Assembly: GCA_026388345.1 (NCBI GenBank) | Contig: JAPLJY010000123.1 | Coordinates: 1 to 32,445, forward strand | DNA length: 32,445 bases | Source of the DNA: Deltaproteobacteria bacterium | GTDB taxonomy: Bacteria > Desulfobacterota > Syntrophia > Syntrophales > UBA5619 | Reading direction: 5' to 3' | Shown here: piece after piece, positions 12,698 through 19,185 of the stretch | How positions within the stretch are numbered: position 1 is the first letter of the stretch | Layout: the number at the start of each line of letters is the position of its first letter | Notes under the pieces: generated by a model | Seen by the model: the letters and a program-made list of their open reading frames with translations, nothing else | Told to the model about the DNA's origin: nothing | The model's database searches: none | Program-made: the position numbers and the translations under genes

Positions 12698-13924
12698 TCA
12701 ATTGTCGAATAGACTTGGCTGAGCTTCCCTGGCAGCCTCATACTCCTCATAGAGTTTGAGGATTGGCATTTTCTTCTTCACAATCTCTATAAAGTCAGAA
12801 TTATTAAGCGTTTCGTAGGTAACCCCTTTGAAGATCAAAGTGACATCTATTTTCTTGAGATTCCTGTCGGCAGAGCCGAAGTGCCTTTTGAGTTCGCAAT
12901 CCAAAACCTGCTTGATATCATCCCGGGATGGATCTTTCGGCAAAAACTTCCGCCACCGATCCGGGATCTGCGCGGTCACCGCTGGCGTCAGGGCACTGAC
13001 AAGCGCAGCACGATTCTTATCGATCGCCCCCTGTAATTTGGCGGCAAGCTCCTTTTGAAACGTCTCAATGTGATCATTGAGCTCGGCCACAGCGTCTTCA
13101 AACTCTTCTTTTTTACTTCTGAGAATGACATTCCCGAAATTGGGGAGATTGACGAGAAAATCACTGGCGATCTTTTCCTTATGGGCGGAAATTTCCTCCC
13201 CTGATATCTTGGCATCATCATCGTCAATCAACTGAAATGAACTGTGCAGGAGCTTCTTGGTCTTGTCATCCTTTGCCAATCCAAGGAGATCGCTTGGTAT
13301 ATTGACCTTCCTTTTGCCGATTTGATGGCCCCTTATCTCAAATTCCACGAACTCAATCTGCGAATTGAAAACACGTACCTTTCTTGCAATATCGAACTTC
13401 ATCGGAGGATTGCGAACCAGATCGTTGGAGGCCTCCAATATCTTCGCCGGACTGACCGGATTTATTCCAACGGCAGCGCCTTCTCCGGTCTTTGCGATCC
13501 CCATATCATGGGCGATTTCAGCGGGCACCAGATTGAGCTTAATGGCATTGGGACGAACCTGTGCTTCTGAACCTCCTTCGATAAGCAAGGGCGTGGGCGC
13601 GTAGAATAGAGTCGTATCATCTGCAATCAGCAGCGCGATCCTAACCCCGGGCTGTTCATGGATGGCACTCCCGCGCTGTCTGGCTTGGTCATGAAGTTTC
13701 TTAAGGGCAGTGATGGTGCCAAAGCCCATCCGGCACACTTCAGGGTCCACATCGAGAATAATGTTAATCGCCTCTATCGGTAATTCGTCCCATTTATGGC
13801 AAACCGCGTCTGCTACAGGGTCAGACATCCCCGGTGTCATGAAGACAAGGCGCTTTTTAACACTCTGAATCACTTTACAGAGATAAGCGTCATCGACGGT
13901 AGCGATTGCGGTTGGTGTAGACAT
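12698..13924 (-). CDS. Defence-operon protein with possible PLD-like N-terminal domain
   Basis: This is 408 residues. The first 130 (VIQSVKKRLVFMTPGMSDPV, INIILDVDPEVCRMGFG, HEQPGVRIALLIADDTTLFY, then APTPLLIEGG) follow the strand/helix rhythm of phospholipase-D-like domains, but no intact HxKxxxxD motif is visible, so catalysis is doubtful. The middle (KVNIPSDLLGL and QLIDDDDAKI) is unassigned. Residues 260-330 are strongly helical and probably a coiled coil (KKEEFEDAVAELNDHIETFQ). The C-terminus ends in SLFDN. GGGGGAT precedes the ATG. It is co-transcribed with its neighbours (gaps of 13 and 20 bases). A DNA-binding or sensor role is only a guess. Confidence 0.55.
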   Translation of the reverse strand: MSTPTAIATVDDAYLCKVIQSVKKRLVFMTPGMSDPVADAVCHKWDELPIEAINIILDVDPEVCRMGFGTITALKKLHDQARQRGSAIHEQPGVRIALLIADDTTLFYAPTPLLIEGGSEAQVRPNAIKLNLVPAEIAHDMGIAKTGEGAAVGINPVSPAKILEASNDLVRNPPMKFDIARKVRVFNSQIEFVEFEIRGHQIGKRKVNIPSDLLGLAKDDKTKKLLHSSFQLIDDDDAKISGEEISAHKEKIASDFLVNLPNFGNVILRSKKEEFEDAVAELNDHIETFQKELAAKLQGAIDKNRAALVSALTPAVTAQIPDRWRKFLPKDPSRDDIKQVLDCELKRHFGSADRNLKKIDVTLIFKGVTYETLNNSDFIEIVKKKMPILKLYEEYEAAREAQPSLFDN

Positions 13925-13944
13925 TGATCCCCCCTATTCTTCCT

Positions 13945-14334
13945 TTAAATCCTGATGCACTTCTGATCACCGTTCATGAAATATCTTACACAGCCGGCGG
14001 CCTCTAAAATTGCGGCGACGTAGTTACCAATCGCACGAGGAAAATGGACAGCGGCGCGGGCTACTTCATCGACACTATCCTGCGTTGGGATGACCGCATG
14101 TTCAGCGGCTATTCTTAAAAGGCCGGCTGGCTTGCTTCGAAAAAAATGATCAACGGCATCAAACATTGCACGCGGCAGGCGATTCGGTGTCAGCGATTTC
14201 CCGATTTCGATATCAATATGTGTTGGGGAAACAGCTGTAATGATAAAGGGCCTTTGTCTGTTCGCGGGGATTCCTCTGCCGGGTGTCAGGAGCTGCTGAC
14301 CGGGGCTTAAATTTGCCATGACATTATTCCACAT
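13945..14334 (-). CDS. Small hypothetical protein of the defence operon
   Basis: Family not recognised; about 129 residues. The N-terminal half appears beta-rich (RPFIITAVSPTHIDIEIGKS). The C-terminal half (DSVDEVARAAVHFPRAIGNY, then VAAILEAAGCVRYFMNGDQK) reads like a helix-turn-helix followed by a beta hairpin, suggesting a winged-helix DNA-binding domain. The start is the ATG at 14334, preceded by GGGAGGAAG at good spacing; a GTG at 14340 and an internal ATG at 14319 are alternatives. The 72 bases upstream hold no gene. It sits between the four-paralogue array and the possible PLD-like gene. Confidence 0.6.
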   Translation of the reverse strand: MWNNVMANLSPGQQLLTPGRGIPANRQRPFIITAVSPTHIDIEIGKSLTPNRLPRAMFDAVDHFFRSKPAGLLRIAAEHAVIPTQDSVDEVARAAVHFPRAIGNYVAAILEAAGCVRYFMNGDQKCIRI

Positions 14335-14412
14335 AAGCACTTCCTCCCGCTTAAATCTGTGTTCAAACCATGGAAAACTTACTTGCCCATCATCATAATC
14401 CGCTGTTGTTGC

Positions 14413-15690
14413 CTAGGCATATTTCGAAAAAACCTCTTGCAGATCCTCCGCCTTTTCCTTTAGCCATTTTATAGACTCACCCCAATTTTCCGGATCGGCC
14501 ACATCTGCACTCCGGATCATTTTTATGCGACTCGCCTTCTTTCCAGGCAGTTCGTTCCATTGCAAAGATTCACCCAAAGCCTGCTCTATCACACCACGAT
14601 CATTAAAAAGCTTTCGGTAAAGATCTTTTGAATTGTTTATATACAACTCACAGGTTATGAGATGGCTTCTTATATTGATGGTCATACAGATATGGCAGAG
14701 GGGATGACCAAAATAGATGTCTAACCAATGCTCAGGATAGACTTTTTTGATGTTGAGCGGTGATTGATTTTCTATCGCGAACGATTTAAAAGAGTTCCAG
14801 AACTTTAGTCGCAACTCTTTGATGTTGTCAGGTCGGTTTGATTTCTTGATTGCATCTGGAATGCTTTCCGCCAGTATCTTATAGATGCTGCCTACCTTTG
14901 CGACGGGGATCCCTTTTTCGTTTTCCAAATGCCTAATATGCCCTTTTACTCGTCCCATAGTGCTACCTATAGCGACTGCTATGCCGGCAAGAGAGGCACC
15001 ATCCAGAAGTAGATCGTCGATCTTGGCCGCTTGGCTACCGATGCGATGACCAAACCGATTCCATTTCGATGAGGGCGATGACTCATGATCTTTTTCAGTC
15101 ATTGTCTTTTCGATTTCGCCAAGATATTCCCTCGTGAAAAGAGTCGTTAAAAGAGACGTGGCATCGTCCCAGGAAATTTTCATGCGTGGCCGGCGTTCAT
15201 CAACGGCCTTCTTCGTCATTCTCATGCCATCGGAAAGATAATCGAAGCCGTTTTTGGCAAGCCATTTCAGCAAGGAGTCATAGCTTCGATCAGTGAAGTA
15301 AAAGGTGCAGGTCTCGAAAGTCATTTTTTCGAGAAAGAGCAGTCTTTTTTCAAGATATTTCAATTTCATGCGATCCTGTCCACGCCCTTCAAGCCTCAAT
15401 CCCAACGCTTCCAATGAAGCGATAAAGGATTTCGGAATGGGTCCAACAAAATCACCTTTTCTCTGATCGATTTGATTTCTACATTGCCCAAGGAGGAATT
15501 CGAGGCGCTTTTGATAATCATGAGTTAGCGCGCCGGGAGGTATAAACGAACCCAACGCGACCGCAGCATCCCACCATCCTTCGAAATGACAGCGATCGAT
15601 CCACTGGTAAATGCAAAAGGCATCTATCTCCTTTCGGGCTTTTCCCTTCAAGAACCTATTGATTTGTCTTTGTTGGACTTCGCTATTCAT
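14413..15690 (-). CDS. Paralogue 4 of tandem array: shared N-domain, HTH-like middle, DUF4268-like C-terminus
   Basis: This is 425 residues. Residues 1-73 carry the domain shared with the three upstream genes (DAFCIYQWIDRCHFEGWW, then IPPGALTHDYQKRLEFLLGQ). Around 235-275, KIDDLLLDGASLAGIAVAIG then TMGRVKGHIRHLENEKGIPV looks like a winged-helix unit. The last 140 residues match the DUF4268 pattern: FWNSFKSFAIENQ, HICMTINIRSHLITCELYIN, KLFNDRGVIEQALGESLQWN and a closing W-rich helix (WGESIKWLKEKAEDLQEVF). DUF4268 is common next to restriction systems and is suspected to be nuclease-related (recalled, not verified). Its ATG overlaps the stop of the previous paralogue (ATGA). Confidence 0.72.
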   Translation of the reverse strand: MNSEVQQRQINRFLKGKARKEIDAFCIYQWIDRCHFEGWWDAAVALGSFIPPGALTHDYQKRLEFLLGQCRNQIDQRKGDFVGPIPKSFIASLEALGLRLEGRGQDRMKLKYLEKRLLFLEKMTFETCTFYFTDRSYDSLLKWLAKNGFDYLSDGMRMTKKAVDERRPRMKISWDDATSLLTTLFTREYLGEIEKTMTEKDHESSPSSKWNRFGHRIGSQAAKIDDLLLDGASLAGIAVAIGSTMGRVKGHIRHLENEKGIPVAKVGSIYKILAESIPDAIKKSNRPDNIKELRLKFWNSFKSFAIENQSPLNIKKVYPEHWLDIYFGHPLCHICMTINIRSHLITCELYINNSKDLYRKLFNDRGVIEQALGESLQWNELPGKKASRIKMIRSADVADPENWGESIKWLKEKAEDLQEVFSKYA

Positions 15691-16334
15691 AGAGTTCGTC
15701 TGATCTTATTGGTAAACAGAGCCTCAAACATCTGGTAGTCACGGTAATTGAGGTGGAAATGATCTTTCAGCCTCTGCAAGATCTCACCGCTCCGGTACCA
15801 TCTTTGAAAAGCATCTACGGATCCCGCAAAACGCCGAGCACATTTATCATCCACTGACTGATAAGCGATGTTGAAATTGTCTTTGGTGCGGCGAACAGCC
15901 TCTACAAAATCATGATTCCTTTGCATGTAATAGAGGACGGAATAAATTTGGCGCAGCGTCTGTTTGGCGTCATTGTCAAAATGAATCTCTTCCATGGGAA
16001 GATAAGTCCCTGCGGGAGACCCCGTTGGGCGAATAACCTTCCGCACAGGACGACGATCAGTACCGGGTGGTTGTGGGATCGGACCATCCGATTTAACTTC
16101 ATTCAGATCATCCTGTTTGATGCGACATTCTTTCAGGAGCACTTCCAATCGCTTCTGATACTCTGGGGTTAATGATCCCGGCGGGATGGATGATGATAGC
16201 CCTACTGCCATTTTCCACCATCCTTGGATATGGCAGCGTTCGATCCACTGGTAGATATGGAAAGCATCAAGGTCTCGCTTATCTTGACCACTTAAAAAAC
16301 GCTGAATCTGAGATTTGTACTGAAATTCATTCAT
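15687..16334 (-). CDS. Paralogue 3 of tandem array: shared N-domain with unassigned C-terminus
   Basis: This is 215 residues. Residues 1-73 are the shared domain (LDAFHIYQWIERCHIQGWWK, then SIPPGSLTPEYQKRLEVLLK). A proline- and charge-rich linker follows (about 75-120). The C-terminal 95 residues (IHFDNDAKQTLRQIYSVLYY, then FNIAYQSVDDKCARRFAGSV and LHFHLNYR-like DHFHLNYRDYQMFEALFTN) appear all-helical and match nothing I know. The stop overlaps the ATG of paralogue 4. A function cannot be assigned; the shared domain and tandem location suggest it works with the other three. Confidence 0.7.
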   Translation of the reverse strand: MNEFQYKSQIQRFLSGQDKRDLDAFHIYQWIERCHIQGWWKMAVGLSSSIPPGSLTPEYQKRLEVLLKECRIKQDDLNEVKSDGPIPQPPGTDRRPVRKVIRPTGSPAGTYLPMEEIHFDNDAKQTLRQIYSVLYYMQRNHDFVEAVRRTKDNFNIAYQSVDDKCARRFAGSVDAFQRWYRSGEILQRLKDHFHLNYRDYQMFEALFTNKIRRTL

Positions 16335-16354
16335 GTTTAATGCAATGCATACCT

Positions 16355-16945
16355 CTAAAGTGGGTACATCCTCAAATATTCTTGATATTCGAGTTCGGAT
16401 ATTATGCCCCTGCTTACTCGTTTGGATTGAGTGTCGCCTCTCAGATGTCTTTTTATCCGCGATACGGCCTTTCGCATATCATAGGTCTTGTCGTGCTCCA
16501 TTAATGCCGTAGCAATGATGGAATGCGGTATCTTCCATTTTATGCCACAGTCAACAATATCAGCCTGTGACCATTTGTCATGCTGACATCGTACCTCTTC
16601 CCAAAAAACACCGGCCTCACCTTGAGATGACGCTATTTCAGTCAATGCAGGCATTAATCGTGAAGGCGTCAATCTGCTTGATTTTTTCAAAATAAGGAGT
16701 GGAGTCTCCGCAGAATTATCCTTCATGTTTCGCCGGCATTCAGAGAGTAGAAATCCAAGTCTTTTTTGATAGTTAGAGTCTAGTGAATCGGGCGGGATAT
16801 GGCTTCCTAGAGCCATTCCGAGATCCCACCATTTTTGGATGTGGCAGCGTTCTAACCATTGATAAATAGTGAAGATGTCAATGTCTCTCTTGTCATTCCC
16901 TCTAAGAAACTTTTGTATCTGGCGTTTTTGCGTGGTTTCGTTCAT
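16355..16945 (-). CDS. Paralogue 2 of tandem array: shared N-domain with basic helical C-terminus
   Basis: This is about 196 residues. The shared domain covers residues 1-72 (IDIFTIYQWLERCHIQKWWD, then HIPPDSLDSNYQKRLGFLLS). The remainder (VFWEEVRCQHDKWSQADIVD, then MEHDKTYDMRKAVSRIKRHL) is helical and basic, with a final EYQEYLRMYPL. It is unassigned and resembles a small nucleic-acid-binding module more than an enzyme. I use the ATG at 16945; a GTG at 16954 would add three residues. The gap to paralogue 1 is about 15 bases and to paralogue 3 about 20. Confidence 0.7.
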   Translation of the reverse strand: MNETTQKRQIQKFLRGNDKRDIDIFTIYQWLERCHIQKWWDLGMALGSHIPPDSLDSNYQKRLGFLLSECRRNMKDNSAETPLLILKKSSRLTPSRLMPALTEIASSQGEAGVFWEEVRCQHDKWSQADIVDCGIKWKIPHSIIATALMEHDKTYDMRKAVSRIKRHLRGDTQSKRVSRGIISELEYQEYLRMYPL

Positions 16946-16960
16946 GCAGAGCACCGTCGG

Positions 16961-17692
16961 TTAATCAGTCAAGATTTCAAATGACCCATGATCCATCCCG
17001 TATAGTTGAAGCACTTCCTTGCCGCGCCGATACAAGGTGTTTGCGTTTTCATTCAATTCGACATAAATATCCGAATCGGGAATTCGCTCTCGGTATTTCG
17101 TCAGTTCTTTTGGGTTACAGGAAAAATATTTCCGTTTCCTGCCTCGAAGCGTGAGTATCCGGCTCTTTTCCTGGGGATTCTGTTTAAAAACGCATTGTAT
17201 AACCTTTAGATATGCCTCCTTATGGCTGTGCGCCGGATATGTCTGCCCAAGGAGGCGAAAACCCCGCACAGACTTGCCGGTAAAATCCTGATCCGTTGCA
17301 GGTCTATTTGTGGATGGCTTCCCTTCTATGATCTGTTCAATATCCTTCCGTTTCATATCCAAGCGAATGCCCAACTTTTTCAATAATTGCAGCGCTTCAT
17401 CCTTTTCCACGCCATCTAAGGAGGCAATGATTTCACCCATGGTCGCGTTCTGGGTTTTTTTCTCCTGCTCATCGTTCCGTCTGCACTCAGATAGAATAAA
17501 CTCCAGCCGTTTTTCATAGTCCTTCTTCAACGAATTGGGCTGTAGCTGGGATCCCAAGGCAACGCCCATTTCCCACCAACCCTCGAAGTGGCACCGCTCG
17601 ATCCACTGATAGATGCAAAAGGCATCGATACCGCCGTTGATGGCGCCTCTGAGGAATCGGCGAATTTTTCTCTTTTGGCTTTCCGCATCCAT
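16961..17692 (-). CDS. Paralogue 1 of tandem array: shared N-domain with restriction-associated-type C-terminus
   Basis: This is 243 residues. Residues 1-70 are the shared domain (IDAFCIYQWIERCHFEGWWE, then LQPNSLKKDYEKRLEFILSE). The middle (ASLDGVEKDEALQLLKKLGI) is a short helical spacer. The C-terminal 100 residues (GFRLLGQTYPAHSHKEAYLK, TLRGRKRKYFSCNPKELTKY, DIYVELNENANTLYRRGKEV) have the layout of a small domain that I recall at the ends of restriction-type and other DNA-targeting proteins: the RGRxRxYFSxNPxEL and DIYVExNxxAN blocks. That resemblance is from memory and untested. It starts 6 bases after brxL, so the array is fused to the BREX-like operon. Confidence 0.72.
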   Translation of the reverse strand: MDAESQKRKIRRFLRGAINGGIDAFCIYQWIERCHFEGWWEMGVALGSQLQPNSLKKDYEKRLEFILSECRRNDEQEKKTQNATMGEIIASLDGVEKDEALQLLKKLGIRLDMKRKDIEQIIEGKPSTNRPATDQDFTGKSVRGFRLLGQTYPAHSHKEAYLKVIQCVFKQNPQEKSRILTLRGRKRKYFSCNPKELTKYRERIPDSDIYVELNENANTLYRRGKEVLQLYGMDHGSFEILTD

Positions 17693-17698
17693 GGATTC

Positions 17699-19165
17699 TT
17701 ACCGCTTCATGCGCGCCGTTATGCGTCTCTTCTGGTATTCGCCGGGACTGATGACGGCCATCTGGTCATAAACGATCTGGCGGACCTCGATGGCCAGATC
17801 CAGACACATTTTCATTTCTTCCGCTTCGATGGTGTCCACGTCCCGGTGGGGAAAGATCAGCTTGATAAGTCCCGAAGTCGTCTTCTGCACGGAATCCTGG
17901 TTGCGGCTCGTTTCCCCCTCGAAATCAACGCTGGCGGCGACCATGGTCTGTATCGCCCTTTCCCGGAGCCGCTTAAGGATTTCCGCGAAATAGTCGGTCA
18001 TCAAGCCGTAGCCCTTGGCGTATCTTTCCTTCCTAATCTTTTGGAATTCCCAGCCGGGCACATAGGCATTGAGCCGGTCGATGAAAGCCGTATCCGTATT
18101 AACCTCCGCAGGAAGGACCGCAAGCCAATGCGCATATCGGTCCGAGGGTTTCGGATTGCCGTTATCCGCGGCAACTTCGATGTTTCCCGCGAGGACGATG
18201 CTGGCCGTGGCGTTAAATTCCTGATCTCCCCGACTGAACAATCCTGTTTGCATGTAATCTTTCAAAATATTTACCGTGGCGTCCGCATCGGCAAATCGTG
18301 TTCGGCCGATCTCATCGAAATAGACCACGTCCCGCTGTCCGATGATGCCGAGACGCCTCAAGCCCTTGTGGTAGAACAGGGTTGCCGGGGTCGTGGAACC
18401 ACCTGAGATGACGAAGGAGCGAGATGACGTATTCCGATAGGTATAGGTCTTCCCCGTTTCCCTCGGACCCAGCTCGATCATGTTGTAATTTTTCTCCACA
18501 AAGGGCACCAGGCGAAGCAGATAAAGCAATTTCTGTCGTAGGGTATAGAAAGACGGATCAAAGCCTATCGTGTTCATGAGAAGATCGATCCATTCTTCCG
18601 TTGTAAAAAGTCTTCTTTTTTCGCAATAGTCATCAAGACTGACGCGGGTAATTTGAAAGGGTTTGAACTCCGTCATCACAAAGGGATAGATGCGACTCCC
18701 GATTTTGTAGTTGTTATCATACTCGAGGGTGCAGGTGCCCCATGCGCCGCCCGCAAGGAGACTATCCCCATGCTCGACCAGGATGTTCCTCGTAATCCGA
18801 ACGGTGTTCTCACCGATGGCGGGTACGGTGACCCAGTAATGGTCCTTGGAAGCATCCAACCGCACCTGTACGCTGCCCAGGAGATTGTAGATCCCCTTTT
18901 CTTTGATCCGGCTTTTGATCAGTTCCTTTTCGGAGCTATCCACCCAGTTTTCCGTAAGGATGCGGTCGATCTTTGCCTGGCCGGTGACGGGATTGATCGG
19001 GTCCACAAAACGAGCCACCAAATACTCCATTACAAAGCGGGGCAGTTCTTTATAAGCGTCATTCCACCTTGTCAGGCTTTTCAAGATGATCCTGTCGGAC
19101 ATCAGCTCCTGGACCTTATGATCAAGGGGCGTGAACTGGTAGTGATTGTCTTCTTTCTCGGTCAT
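17699..19165 (-). CDS. brxL: BrxL, BREX Lon-like AAA+ protein (short form without protease domain)
   Basis: This is 488 residues. The N-terminal BrxL domain (ELPRFVMEYLVARFVD, ILTENWVDSSEKELIKSRIK) is followed by the TLEYDNNYKIGSRIYPFVMT and KPFQITRVSLDDY blocks. The AAA+ core has Walker A GPRETGKT at 233-240, sensor-like SGGSTTPATLFYHKGL, Walker B VVYFDEIG at 280-287, IVLAGNIEV and DTAFIDRLNAYVPGWEFQKI. It ends at EYQKRRITARMKR, so the C-terminal Lon-type protease domain of the long (type 1) BrxL proteins is missing; a short BrxL family of about 450 residues is known, so this need not be a truncation. BrxL forms DNA-binding ring assemblies. It follows pglZ by 20 bases. Confidence 0.9.
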   Translation of the reverse strand: MTEKEDNHYQFTPLDHKVQELMSDRIILKSLTRWNDAYKELPRFVMEYLVARFVDPINPVTGQAKIDRILTENWVDSSEKELIKSRIKEKGIYNLLGSVQVRLDASKDHYWVTVPAIGENTVRITRNILVEHGDSLLAGGAWGTCTLEYDNNYKIGSRIYPFVMTEFKPFQITRVSLDDYCEKRRLFTTEEWIDLLMNTIGFDPSFYTLRQKLLYLLRLVPFVEKNYNMIELGPRETGKTYTYRNTSSRSFVISGGSTTPATLFYHKGLRRLGIIGQRDVVYFDEIGRTRFADADATVNILKDYMQTGLFSRGDQEFNATASIVLAGNIEVAADNGNPKPSDRYAHWLAVLPAEVNTDTAFIDRLNAYVPGWEFQKIRKERYAKGYGLMTDYFAEILKRLRERAIQTMVAASVDFEGETSRNQDSVQKTTSGLIKLIFPHRDVDTIEAEEMKMCLDLAIEVRQIVYDQMAVISPGEYQKRRITARMKR

Positions 19166-19185
19166 GGTAATTCCTCTATCTTGCC

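Noticed and set aside
12946..12955. Ten-base match (ACTTCCGCCA) to the 3' end of selC, possible attR
   Set aside because: It lies inside a continuous reading frame (encoding WRKF), is only 10 bases long, and upstream selC bases do not match. Chance is sufficient.
17588..18406. 272-residue plus-strand frame over brxL and paralogue 1
   Set aside because: Antisense shadow; both minus-strand genes have clear motifs across the same bases.
17699..19165. brxL as a truncated pseudogene lacking its Lon domain
   Set aside because: The AAA+ core is intact, the frame ends cleanly 6 bases before the next gene, and a short BrxL family of similar length is known.
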